This document shows, piece after piece, positions 7,201-14,906 of a stretch of 33,794 nucleotides of DNA. The position numbers and the translations under genes were made by a program. Source of the DNA: an uncultured SAR116 cluster alpha proteobacterium. GTDB taxonomy: Bacteria > Pseudomonadota > Alphaproteobacteria > Puniceispirillales > Marisalimonadaceae. Numbering within the stretch: position 1 is the first letter of the stretch; each line of letters opens with the position of its first letter. Under the pieces are notes generated by a model, which saw only the letters and a list, made by a program, of their open reading frames with translations, was not told the origin of the DNA and did no database searches. The DNA lies in NCBI GenBank assembly GCA_902616615.1, contig CACMTN010000017.1, positions 1-33,794 on the forward strand. Reading direction: 5' to 3'.

Positions 7201-7226
7201 AATAAAACTCCTTTAGAATTATTAAG

Positions 7227-7264
7227 GTCCACTTGTATTCATAATTTTTTTAATATACATGGAC
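7227..7264. promoter_or_regulatory. Inverted half-sites before the AlpA pair
   Basis: GTCCA at 7227-7231 and TGGAC at 7260-7264 are inverted, with related flanks (GTCCA, four variable bases, TATT on both arms when read outward-in). They fall in the 78-base gap between the 181-aa gene and the first AlpA gene, the only non-coding gap within the leftward operon. A candidate operator for an AlpA protein; no clear -35/-10 pair was found. Confidence 0.25.
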
Positions 7265-7278
7265 AAGTTAATAGCTAT

Positions 7279-7824
7279 CTAATTGCCTACGAAAATTCCC
7301 AATGCTTTAGCGTCTTCATAAGCTTTTTTAATCGTTCGATATTGTCGAGATTTAATTTCTCTAGCTTCAGGTATTAGAAGAATAGCTTGATGCACTGCAT
7401 CACAAGCACTATTGGCCTCGGTAGCGTCATTACGTGTTCTGTATAAATCGAAATTAACAGCCACTTTCTCGACAAGACGTGGAATTAAGAAATTATTTTC
7501 CAATCCCGTCGCCACTCCACCTTTGGGTTTTTTAGTTTCTTGTACTATACCCTCTAGATGATCGGCAATCCAATGCTTCAACTCTACAGGTATTATCTTT
7601 TCTGCTCGGATTAAATGCGCACAGTATCTTTTGAGACTGTCAAAAGCATGAAAATCTTTTGAAGCTAATTTAAGATTAGCTTTCCAATCAAAACTATCAG
7701 AAAAAACATTGAGTTTCTCTGATCTACCTTTCTGATTAAGAGCTTTAAAACTGCCACCTCGATCGTAAAATCCCTTGAGTTCATCTGTTACAAACTGGAT
7801 AGCTAAGTGAAAGTTTTTATTCAT
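7279..7824 (-). CDS. Integrase-associated hypothetical protein, 181 aa
   Basis: A soluble, mixed-charge protein without a motif I can name. I chose the ATG at 7824, just 2 bases after the integrase stop (TGATAATG on the minus strand). A GTG two codons earlier would overlap the integrase instead. Unknown proteins in this slot between an integrase and an AlpA gene are common in islands, so a role in maintenance or excision of the element is possible but unproven. Base composition matches the integrase rather than the AT-rich flanks, supporting co-transfer. Confidence 0.6.
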   Translation of the reverse strand: MNKNFHLAIQFVTDELKGFYDRGGSFKALNQKGRSEKLNVFSDSFDWKANLKLASKDFHAFDSLKRYCAHLIRAEKIIPVELKHWIADHLEGIVQETKKPKGGVATGLENNFLIPRLVEKVAVNFDLYRTRNDATEANSACDAVHQAILLIPEAREIKSRQYRTIKKAYEDAKALGIFVGN

Positions 7825-7826
7825 TA

Positions 7827-9005
7827 TCACACTCTAATTTGGACAACATCAGAACCTGAAGAATTGATAAATTGTGCCCATGCCTCCATCATTTCAGCTC
7901 TCTTTTCCAATAAATCTGAACGTGCATAGGCTGCCTCTGATTTATCCTTAAGCGAATGAGCCAATGCAGTTTCAGCAATCTCTCGAGGGTAATTTGTCTT
8001 CTCTTGTGTCCATGTTCTGAAAGACGTTCTAAACCCATGCACATGAACATCTAAGTTCAGTTCTTTTATTAGTTTGTTGAATGTGTTTTCGGAGAGCGGT
8101 TTATTAGCTTGTGTTCCTTCAAATATATATTTTGACCCTTTACTAATTTGTCGAGCCAAATTTAGTATTTCAATACATCTATTGGATAAAGGGATTCGAT
8201 GAGTTACTCCTGCTTTCATTCGTTCTGCGGGTATAATCCAGAGAGAGCCATCAATCTCATTCCAAGAAGCCTTCCTTACTTCACCTGAACGTGTCGCAGT
8301 AAGTATCAAGAACTCAAGCCCTAGTTTAGTAGATTGTCCTCCAGAAGAACCTCTAATAATTTCAATAAAATTTGCTACTTCGTTATAGCTTATACTTTTT
8401 CTGTGTATTATTTTTTTAGATTGACGTGGTAATGCTTGAACAATTGCAATATCTGCTGGATCGTCCAGACGCCAATGTTTGGCGATACACCATTTAAATA
8501 CTGTTGAGAGTCTTTGCCTTACTCGCTTAGCTGTTTCAGATTTTGTTACCCATATTGGGGAAAGTATCTGCAAAATGTGAGCAGAGGTTATATCTTTTAT
8601 GGTCATATTACCAATTACTGGAAAAGCATATGTTTCTAGAGTAGTGATGAATTGGGATGCGTGTTTAGCATTTCTCCATGTAGGAAGATTCGCATCGTAT
8701 ACTGATCGACAAGCAGCTTCAAAGTTGGGAATACTTTTGTCCTTTTTTTTATCTTCAATTGGGTCAATACCCTCACTTACAAGTATTAGATTGTTGTAAG
8801 CATTTCTTCGGGCCTTAGCAACTGAAACAACTTTGGCACTACCAAGGCCAACCTCTCTTCTTCGACCTTTAATTGTGTATCTCTGCAACCATTTCTTTGC
8901 TCCGCTTGCTCTTACATGAAGAAACAAACCATGCTGATCGTAATACTTTCCAGCCTTTATAACATTCTCAATAAATTTTGTTGTTAGCTTCATACGGCCC
9001 CCCAT
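7827..9005 (-). CDS. P4-type tyrosine integrase
   Basis: A site-specific recombinase of about 392 aa that inserts and excises the element. The N-terminal arm-binding domain (DUF4102 type) is seen as LTTKFI, YYDQHGLFLHV, WLQRYTIKGRRREVGLGS. A SAM-like core-binding domain follows. Catalytic residues are R in TATRSGEVR, K in ERMKAG, H-x-x-R in HGFRTSFRTW, H in ALAHS and the nucleophile Tyr in AAYARSDL, so the set is complete. The start is uncertain: ATG 9005 has GTGGGG before it, and ATG 8993 (MKLTTKFI) has GGGGGG. A TTG at 9017 is less likely. The direct repeat GGGGCC flanks the first ATG. It is the first gene of the int, 181-aa protein, AlpA, AlpA, RepA order. Such integrases usually use tRNA or tmRNA 3' ends. 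Confidence 0.92.
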   Translation of the reverse strand: MGGRMKLTTKFIENVIKAGKYYDQHGLFLHVRASGAKKWLQRYTIKGRRREVGLGSAKVVSVAKARRNAYNNLILVSEGIDPIEDKKKDKSIPNFEAACRSVYDANLPTWRNAKHASQFITTLETYAFPVIGNMTIKDITSAHILQILSPIWVTKSETAKRVRQRLSTVFKWCIAKHWRLDDPADIAIVQALPRQSKKIIHRKSISYNEVANFIEIIRGSSGGQSTKLGLEFLILTATRSGEVRKASWNEIDGSLWIIPAERMKAGVTHRIPLSNRCIEILNLARQISKGSKYIFEGTQANKPLSENTFNKLIKELNLDVHVHGFRTSFRTWTQEKTNYPREIAETALAHSLKDKSEAAYARSDLLEKRAEMMEAWAQFINSSGSDVVQIRV

Positions 9006-9133
9006 TTGGCCCCACAATAAACTTAAGCTTTTATTATATCTTAATGGAATTTATTAGACTAATAAAGGAAATAAATCATTGAAAGTAAACAAAATATTAA
9101 ACTTCATTGGATGTTTGTAGACTAGTGAGTGAC

Positions 9134-9150
9134 GGACCCTCCCTCCGCCA
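9134..9150. other. Possible attachment-site remnant (tRNA-3'-end-like)
   Basis: GGACCCTCCCTCCGCCA is the only GC-rich tract in the roughly 340 AT-rich bases between the integrase and the next gene, and it ends in GCCA like a tRNA-Ser 3' end. No T-loop (TTCRA) precedes it, so it is not a whole tRNA. P4-type integrases commonly leave a tRNA 3' fragment beside int. I found no second copy in the window, so the other end may lie to the left of it. The rest of 9018-9362 holds no gene I can support. Confidence 0.3.
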
Positions 9151-9362
9151 TAATTTATGATTATAATCAATAATTAAATGGTATATGCATCATAAAAGAT
9201 TACATTTAATTAAATTTTTATAACAAAAATTGAATAAATATTAAATATAACTAATTTTAATTCGATAAATGTGCATTAAATCAATAAATATAATTTAGCT
9301 TTACAAATTGATTATTAAAATTCATCATAAATTCAATTGTAAAAAAAATTTGGTTGATATTT

Positions 9363-9758
9363 ATGTTAAAACTTTCTTATTTCAAACTACTTTCAGTTAT
9401 TTTTCTTGGCTTCTTTTTGACTAATTGTGCATCTATTGTTTCTGACGCAACTCAAGTAGTGTCAGTAGAAACACCTAACTGTAAAGGAGCTAAATGTAGA
9501 ATGTCCAATAGTGAAGGTATTTTCTATATTCAAAGTACTCCTGGTAGTACAGCAATTCAAAAAGCTTATGGTGATTTGACTATTACCTGTGAAAAAGATG
9601 ATTATTCTTTTACTTCTATACATAAATCAAAAGCTAATATGGCGACCTATGGTAATATAATATTTGGTGGTATACCTGGAGCTCTGATAGATGGAGGTTC
9701 TGGAAAGGGATATGATTATCCTACACTTCTGATAAATGGCCTAAGTTGTAGAAACTAG
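9363..9758 (+). CDS. Small lipoprotein, 131 aa
   Basis: The start is ATG 9363; a TTG three codons earlier adds nothing. A lipoprotein signal ends in LTNC at residues 19-22, so the mature protein is lipid-anchored at Cys22. The mature part has further cysteines at about residues 40 and 44 (NCKGAKC), one in LTITCEKD and one near the C-terminus, which may form disulfides. The pattern CASIVSDATQVVSV, STPGST, then GNIIFGGIPGALIDGGSGKGYDYP resembles a widespread family of proteobacterial envelope lipoproteins of unknown role, with a glycine-rich segment near the end. No operon partner is evident. Confidence 0.7.
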   Translation: MLKLSYFKLLSVIFLGFFLTNCASIVSDATQVVSVETPNCKGAKCRMSNSEGIFYIQSTPGSTAIQKAYGDLTITCEKDDYSFTSIHKSKANMATYGNIIFGGIPGALIDGGSGKGYDYPTLLINGLSCRN

Positions 9759-9958
9759 AAATAGATGAGTTATAGCTAATGATTGTAGGACGATTTTAGT
9801 ATTAAGTGAAAAAATGTTGACTAAATTGTAGACTTAATAATTGTTAAATTATTATAAATGAAAATGGCTAAAATGAAATCACGAGAAGGTTATGTCATCT
9901 TACTAATTTAGAAAATATGTATTTTACAGCAGAATATGAATAGCAAAGATTTTAGAAA

Positions 9959-10171
9959 ATGAATGAAGATTACAAAGTTAACCCAAGAAATATACACTTA
10001 GATCAACGTAAAAAAGATACAAGACGTGAAGCATGGGATAGAGACCATATGCCAGCAGATTGGGTAAAACCTGTACAAAAAAGTAACAAACGAATATCTA
10101 ATGCGGCACCAGTATTTGTATTTGCTTTTTTCTATGTTTGTATATTGGTAATGATGGATTCAATAAAATAA
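9959..10171 (+). CDS. Small C-terminally anchored hypothetical protein, 70 aa
   Basis: The first 45 residues are charged and soluble (DQRKKDTRREAWDRDHMP). Residues about 49-66 form one membrane segment close to the C-terminus, a tail-anchor layout. No family is recognised. The ribosome site is weak. It is kept because the composition is protein-like and the layout (charged domain, tail anchor) is coherent. Confidence 0.4.
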   Translation: MNEDYKVNPRNIHLDQRKKDTRREAWDRDHMPADWVKPVQKSNKRISNAAPVFVFAFFYVCILVMMDSIK

Positions 10172-10374
10172 GTAATTACATACAAAATTAATTTCAAAAC
10201 TCAAAATAATACATGAAGAAGATGGTTAATTTTTGTGTTGAAATAGATATATCTAGTAATTAATATGTATCATATTGAAACTTAAAAAATTCGAACTTTA
10301 AGTTCTACTTAATTTTTTTAAAATATGACTAAAATCAATTAATAAAAAATAATTAACGTTTATGAGATTCAAAT

Positions 10375-10725
10375 ATGCAAAAAATTATATATGATACTTG
10401 GAATATCATTATGAATCATAACAAAAATCCTCTTAAAAATATACCAGATACTGGTGTAAGACATATGATAATGCAGGTCTTAGCATGGATGTGGTGTATT
10501 GCATTTTCTATGTATTTTACAAGCATGTGGATTTTTGGGATAACAATAATTGCACATTTGATTTTATTGAGTGCGGTTGCAGTTACTGTATTAACCTTTG
10601 AAACAGCAAAAAGAAAACCCAAATTTTTTGGAAGTTACTACACACCAAGTAGAAGTCGTGCAATATATGTTGATGGAAAAAGAATAGAATTAGACCCTAA
10701 TGATAAAGGTGGTGAACACGAATAG
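10375..10725 (+). CDS. Hypothetical membrane protein with two segments, 116 aa
   Basis: Membrane segments lie at about residues 33-53 and 55-73 (with CIAFSMYFTSMWIFG in the first), followed by a polar tail of about 40 residues ending in DPNDKGGEHE. An alternative start at Met13 (10411, MNHNKNPLKNIP) would remove a hydrophilic stretch and may be the true one. Family unknown. It converges on the EamA transporter gene with 26 bases between their stops. Confidence 0.5.
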   Translation: MQKIIYDTWNIIMNHNKNPLKNIPDTGVRHMIMQVLAWMWCIAFSMYFTSMWIFGITIIAHLILLSAVAVTVLTFETAKRKPKFFGSYYTPSRSRAIYVDGKRIELDPNDKGGEHE

Positions 10726-10751
10726 ATTCAAAACTTTTATACTTGATGTCA

Positions 10752-11636
10752 TTAAAAATCCTTATTAGTTTCTTTTAAAAACAAATATACTCCTCCAATT
10801 ATAATTAATAATGACCCTGAAAGACTCAAAAAATCAGGTAACTCTCTAAAAATTAAATAGTCATAAAATAAAACAAAAATTAAAGTACTGTAAAAAAAAG
10901 GTATAACAAAGTTCAACTGATTAGTCCTAAGTGCAATTAAAAAACAGATTTGTGCACAAATCATAAGAAATCCAATAAGTATGCAAAATAGTAGTTGTAA
11001 AAAAGTTGGTGTTTGCCAGAAAAAAATTACAATTATTGATGATAAAATTAGTCCAATGAAATTATTTATTAATAATATTTGTGTATTCTTTTCATATTTA
11101 GTTAAAAGTTTAATAAAAATTGCTTCTAAGCCCAAACATATTGCTCCAAAAATTGAAATTAATGCTACTGGTTCAACGTGGAGACTGGAAAAATCAGGTC
11201 TAATTAAAATTAAAGCTCCCGAAAATGTTATTATCATTGCAACCCATCTATATGGAAAATATTTTTCCTTTAAAATAATTATAGAAAATATCATTGCAAA
11301 GACTGGATTTGAAAAGTTAAGCGCAACTGCATCGTTTACTGGAATAAGACTAGATGAGCCAAATAAGATTGTTGCACCTATCCATCCCAAGGAAGTTCTT
11401 GCTAGATGTAGTTTAGGATTTGGTGAGACAATTTTAATTTTATAAAATATAGAAAATATTATTACAAAAACAAACCCATATAGGAATCTAGATTGGCTTA
11501 TTTGGAATGGACTCAATGGTTCTCCAAAGTAATCTTTTCCTAATATTTTAGCAACAACTGCAGTACCACCAATAAATGCAGAGGCTACCAACATTAAAAA
11601 AACACCAAATATAATTTTATTATTCTTTTTAAACAT
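10752..11636 (-). CDS. EamA/DMT-family transporter
   Basis: A 294-aa inner-membrane protein with about ten hydrophobic helices arranged as two EamA halves (residues about 8-140 and 155-290). The first half carries FGSSSLIPVNDAVALNFSNP and the second FLIALRTNQLNFVIPFFYST, both typical of drug/metabolite exporters. The substrate cannot be inferred. It is divergent from the PsiE-like gene across about 96 bases that could hold both promoters. A second EamA protein lies at 28339-29286. Confidence 0.88.
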   Translation of the reverse strand: MFKKNNKIIFGVFLMLVASAFIGGTAVVAKILGKDYFGEPLSPFQISQSRFLYGFVFVIIFSIFYKIKIVSPNPKLHLARTSLGWIGATILFGSSSLIPVNDAVALNFSNPVFAMIFSIIILKEKYFPYRWVAMIITFSGALILIRPDFSSLHVEPVALISIFGAICLGLEAIFIKLLTKYEKNTQILLINNFIGLILSSIIVIFFWQTPTFLQLLFCILIGFLMICAQICFLIALRTNQLNFVIPFFYSTLIFVLFYDYLIFRELPDFLSLSGSLLIIIGGVYLFLKETNKDF

Positions 11637-11732
11637 CTATAGAGTTTAGTTTTATTATTTCTTTAAAAGAAACTATATCAATTATTTATAAAGTCTTTAT
11701 TATTTATTATAAACAAAGGTGGAGTAATAGTT

Positions 11733-12161
11733 ATGAAAGAACATAAATTTAAACCCGCTCTTATTATAAAAAATATAGAAAAAATTTTACTTGGAATAAT
11801 AGCTTTTTTAACTGTAATTGCAGTTTTACAAGAAATATATTCAATATATATAAACGGTAAAGTACAACTTGCTGACTTACTATTACTATTCATATACACT
11901 GAAGTTTTAGGGATGATAGGAATATTTTATGTTAGTAATAAAATTCCAATAACTTTGCCATTATTTATCGCTATGACAGCCATAGCTAGGTTAATAATAC
12001 TTCAAGGAAAAGGTATGGAACCAATTATACTTCTTTATGAAGCTGGCGCTATACTTATTATAGCATTGGCATGTTTAGCGATTAGATTTAAACCCTTAAA
12101 TACTTATGTATATCAATCTGAAGATGAAGATACATCTACTAAATTAAAAAATAATAATTAA
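11733..12161 (+). CDS. PsiE-like membrane protein
   Basis: A 142-aa protein with four hydrophobic helices (about residues 18-36, 47-68, 75-90 and 97-118) and a charged C-terminal tail. The pattern (I.EIYSIYI, LFIYTEVLGMI, ITLPLFIAMTAIARLIIL) matches the phosphate-starvation-inducible E family, whose role is not established. A good ribosome site (GGTGGAG) precedes the ATG. No phosphate-regulation box was recognised. Confidence 0.7.
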   Translation: MKEHKFKPALIIKNIEKILLGIIAFLTVIAVLQEIYSIYINGKVQLADLLLLFIYTEVLGMIGIFYVSNKIPITLPLFIAMTAIARLIILQGKGMEPIILLYEAGAILIIALACLAIRFKPLNTYVYQSEDEDTSTKLKNNN

Positions 12162-12266
12162 AAAATTATTAACAAAAATTTTAAGAAGTCTTTAACTCTA
12201 ATTTTATTTTTTTTGTTAAGGTTTAAATTTGATTTATTTAAAGATTATACTTCATAAGGATAGAAA

Positions 12267-12661
12267 ATGACTAATTTAGTTATTAACAAAGGTGGATATG
12301 CTTGTGAAAAAGTTAGATACTAAGCAAAAGGAAATCAAATGTTACAGCAATATGTCATTGTAGATATTGCAAAAGAAAATCTGGAAGCGCTTTTGAAACT
12401 TTGTATATTTCAACGAAGAAAATTTCAACATTATAAAAGCAAAATGTAATGTTTATGAGTTCGTTATTAAAAATGGTTACCATTGGTCCAATATATTTTA
12501 CAAAATATGCGCAAGAACTTTAACATCTCAATTAGAAATTCAGCAAGGTCATGTTGATGTAGGGATGGAAAATTTGATCTTCCAATTTTTGGTATTATAA
12601 AGTGACTGAAGTTTTTACAAAATCTAAAGCACATTTTATTGGACACATAATTTTAAAATAG
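12267..12661 (+). pseudogene. Decayed gene with in-frame stop and frameshifts
   Basis: An ATG with a good AAGGA ribosome site opens a frame that reads 18 codons, hits TAA at about 12321, then continues in the same frame (AKGNQMLQQYVIVDIAKENL). A shift near 12420 is needed to continue as EENFNIIKAKCNVYEFVIKN and onwards to the HWSNIFYKICARTL region. A further shift near 12570 gives KFDLPIFGIIK. Coding-like composition over about 390 bases with these breaks indicates a dead gene. The family is not recognised. It fills most of the 12162-12737 gap. Confidence 0.45.
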
Positions 12662-12737
12662 TATGTAAGGTTATAAATTATTATATTTCAAAAATTATTG
12701 AAGACGTTAAAAAAAATAATAGGAAACTTTTAAATCT

Positions 12738-13157
12738 TTATATTTTTTTACATCTGCCACGACTACCAACTGGCCCTTCAAGAATTTCTCCTGCACCCAT
12801 CATAGCTGATGAATACAAGTATTCCTTTCTTTCATCATTAAGTGATAGAGTGAGCATATATCCACCATAATAATCTTTATTTATATAATATGATACTATT
12901 GTCAGACTACCATTAAGATTTATTCTTTTATCAATTATTTTATATATTCTTTTAATTTGACCTGACTCATAAATGATTTCTTTATTATTTGGTTCTATTT
13001 TGAAGTCTTCTCTCATACCTTGATCTTTGAAAGAATATAAATTATCTAGCAAATCCAGTCCTAAGCCAACTTTTGAAGTGCAATTAAATATAATACCGTT
13101 ATTACTAAATGCAGGACCCCAAAATAAAATTAAAATTATTATAATGAATTTTTTCAT
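12738..13157 (-). CDS. Secreted hypothetical protein, 139 aa
   Basis: A signal peptide (MKKFIIIILILFWGPAFS) is followed by a mature domain of about 120 residues with two cysteines (about 26 and 136), probably beta-rich (alternating polar and hydrophobic stretches such as GSLTIVSYYINKDYYGGYML). Probably periplasmic. Not recognised. Similar small secreted proteins lie elsewhere in the window, but this one shows no Rap1a-type cysteine spacing. Confidence 0.5.
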   Translation of the reverse strand: MKKFIIIILILFWGPAFSNNGIIFNCTSKVGLGLDLLDNLYSFKDQGMREDFKIEPNNKEIIYESGQIKRIYKIIDKRINLNGSLTIVSYYINKDYYGGYMLTLSLNDERKEYLYSSAMMGAGEILEGPVGSRGRCKKI

Positions 13158-13197
13158 ATAAGCTTCATAGTAAAATTTAATATGTTAAGGATATCAC

Positions 13198-13278
13198 ATG
13201 TCGCATAAACAAAAAAGAGTTCTAATTTGGTGTGCTATATTGTGTTGGGGTTTTTTTATTTTAAAAGATTATTTTTAA
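13198..13278 (+). CDS. Micro-ORF, 26-aa single-span membrane peptide
   Basis: MSHKQKRVLIWCAILCWGFF followed by ILKDYF and a stop. A basic N-terminus precedes one membrane span. A TAAGGAT ribosome site sits about 7 bases before the ATG. The ribosome site, the positive-inside charge and the clean span argue for a genuine small membrane protein. Chance cannot be excluded at this length. Confidence 0.35.
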   Translation: MSHKQKRVLIWCAILCWGFFILKDYF

Positions 13279-13340
13279 ATTGGAAGCAATTAGTAGATTC
13301 ATTTCGATACATATATTTATTAATTCACATAAAAATTTAT

Positions 13341-13565
13341 CTATTTATTTTTTTCCATTACCTTAAGTAATTGTAATTCTTTTCCTTCTATTTCTCTTAA
13401 TTTAAGTCCATTACTATGCGGGTCCATATTTTCATATTTTGTAAGACACTCACGAGCCGTAATATCTTTCCATATTTCCTTTTTACCATTTGGGTATAAT
13501 ATCTCATAAAAACGTTTTGTCTTATCCCACGACTTTGGACGACCTTCATTCATTTCATGTTTCAT
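13341..13565 (-). CDS. Small hypothetical protein, 74 aa
   Basis: A charged, soluble protein (FYEILYPNGKKEIWKDITA) with no membrane segment. The start may be Met5 (13553, MNEGRPKSW) rather than 13565. The ribosome site is weak for both. Family unknown. The motif YPNGKKEIW suggests a small beta-hairpin domain. Confidence 0.35.
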   Translation of the reverse strand: MKHEMNEGRPKSWDKTKRFYEILYPNGKKEIWKDITARECLTKYENMDPHSNGLKLREIEGKELQLLKVMEKNK

Positions 13566-13590
13566 TCATAAATCTCATTTTGAATAAGTT

Positions 13591-14031
13591 TCATTGCAAA
13601 TTACAATAATAATTTTTTGCCATGTAATCTCTTTTAAAAGGAACCCCTGTTACAAATTCTTTCCAAAGATGTTGATTTTTTTCAGCCCACTTATTAAAAC
13701 CCATTATTAGTTTATTTTCACTTTCCACTAATTCATTAGCATACCAAGATGATAAACCTATCAAAATTATTTTTGAGTCGTCATTAGCATTTTTATAATA
13801 CCACCTTAATGATTGACATAAGTTATATCCAGTATTTACTACACCGATTAATGTAGTTCTACACATCATTGCTTTAACTTGACCAGATTGAGAAAGTTTT
13901 TCAAAATCAAAATCCACATCCTGATATGGTTTACATTGATAATAAACAGAACCAATTTCTAACGTCCTAACATTTGCTTTAATATCAAAACTTATGCAAA
14001 TAAAAAAAATTAAGATCAAAATATTTTTCAC
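13591..14031 (-). CDS. Second secreted Rap1a/Tai-like protein
   Basis: 146 residues, the same length as the protein at 1579-2019. A signal peptide (about 19 residues, ending DIKA) is followed by four cysteines in the same order. Shared landmarks are QCKPYQ (KCKKYE in the other), CRTTLIGVVNTGYNLCQSLR, FNKWAEKN and a C-terminal cysteine (YYC). Overall identity is low, so the two are distant paralogues. The start is GTG and no ribosome site is obvious. In the named family the fold is a periplasmic immunity protein against amidase effectors. No effector or type VI gene is seen here. Confidence 0.5.
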   Translation of the reverse strand: MKNILILIFFICISFDIKANVRTLEIGSVYYQCKPYQDVDFDFEKLSQSGQVKAMMCRTTLIGVVNTGYNLCQSLRWYYKNANDDSKIILIGLSSWYANELVESENKLIMGFNKWAEKNQHLWKEFVTGVPFKRDYMAKNYYCNLQ

Positions 14032-14055
14032 GTCAAATCACTCAATATAATTGAT

Positions 14056-14880
14056 TTATATCTTTTTGGATAATATGTAATCATAAACTTTATAAAATTT
14101 ATTTTTGATTAGAATTTTATTCAAATTTTTAAAACTATTTTTTGTATTATATTTTTTGAACAAATTTACTCTTAATGGCGCTTTTTTTACCCAAGGTACA
14201 TAGGGATCTATATCATACGGATGTAAGAACAAATGTGTATATTTGTTCATTTTATCAGAATTTTTAAGTGATAGTTCAGAAATAAATAAAGGTAAAATTC
14301 TAAAATAAAATCCTCCTTGAGGTATCCTCAATCCCAATAACTTTAAAGTAGTCACTGGTAATACATATATTTTTTTCTTTCCAATTTCGAATTTCTGTAA
14401 ATTCTCATCTTTAAATGGTCCATGATTAAAATTATATGGAAATATACTTGAATCATACTTAAAGCCAAGTTTGTTTAAAATTTCATAAACATATTTCTGA
14501 TTCTTATAATTTACTGACCATTTAGGAGCTCTAAAGCCATAAATTTTTGATCCAATTATTTCTTCAAGTACATCTTTAGATTTTTTTAAATCATTATACA
14601 TTTCCTTACTGTTCATGTCGGTAAGAAGATTATGTTGGAAAGAGTGTGATGCTATTTCAATACCATTAGAATGTGCTTTTTTAATTAGATTTTTATTTTC
14701 AACTGCAAACTTACCTGTAACAAAAAAAGTTGCTTTATTATTAGTTTCTAATAACGCTTCAATAATATTTTCTATTGCATTTGTATCTGAATGATTTACG
14801 TCTCTCCATTGTGGTATGTTTCTATACCTATAACTTTCATACCAATGCTCTATGTCAAAAGACAACACTTTATTATTCAT
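14056..14880 (-). CDS. Polysaccharide deacetylase (NodB-type)
   Basis: A 274-aa enzyme expected to remove acetyl groups from an amino-sugar polymer or lipid-linked sugar. Motifs: SFDIEHWYES at residues 7-16 (variant of the FDVEDW motif in exosortase-associated deacetylases), TFFVTGK, SHSFQH with metal-binding His79 and His83, and RAPKWS at 117-122. HLFLHPYDID lies near the end. No signal peptide is seen, as in many intracellular members. It lies 26 bases after the methyltransferase on the same strand, probably co-transcribed. A degraded copy of its C-terminal part lies at 15720-15831. His replaces the second Asp of the usual first motif, which may be a subgroup feature. Confidence 0.85.
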   Translation of the reverse strand: MNNKVLSFDIEHWYESYRYRNIPQWRDVNHSDTNAIENIIEALLETNNKATFFVTGKFAVENKNLIKKAHSNGIEIASHSFQHNLLTDMNSKEMYNDLKKSKDVLEEIIGSKIYGFRAPKWSVNYKNQKYVYEILNKLGFKYDSSIFPYNFNHGPFKDENLQKFEIGKKKIYVLPVTTLKLLGLRIPQGGFYFRILPLFISELSLKNSDKMNKYTHLFLHPYDIDPYVPWVKKAPLRVNLFKKYNTKNSFKNLNKILIKNKFYKVYDYILSKKI

Positions 14881-14906
14881 AGTAAAAACTTCTAGTTCAT
14901 AAACAT

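Noticed and set aside
9060-9150. Complete tRNA-Ser gene next to the integrase
   Set aside because: Only the last bases resemble a tRNA end; no T-loop, anticodon arm or matching acceptor 5' strand is present.
10293-10305. Palindrome GAACTTTAAGTTC in the gap before the 116-aa gene, as a LexA box
   Set aside because: The alphaproteobacterial SOS box is a GTTC-N7-GTTC direct repeat; this is inverted with different spacing and may be chance.
10981-11445. Plus-strand frame of 154 codons inside the EamA transporter
   Set aside because: Lies wholly within a clear transporter gene on the opposite strand; no ribosome site or family signal.
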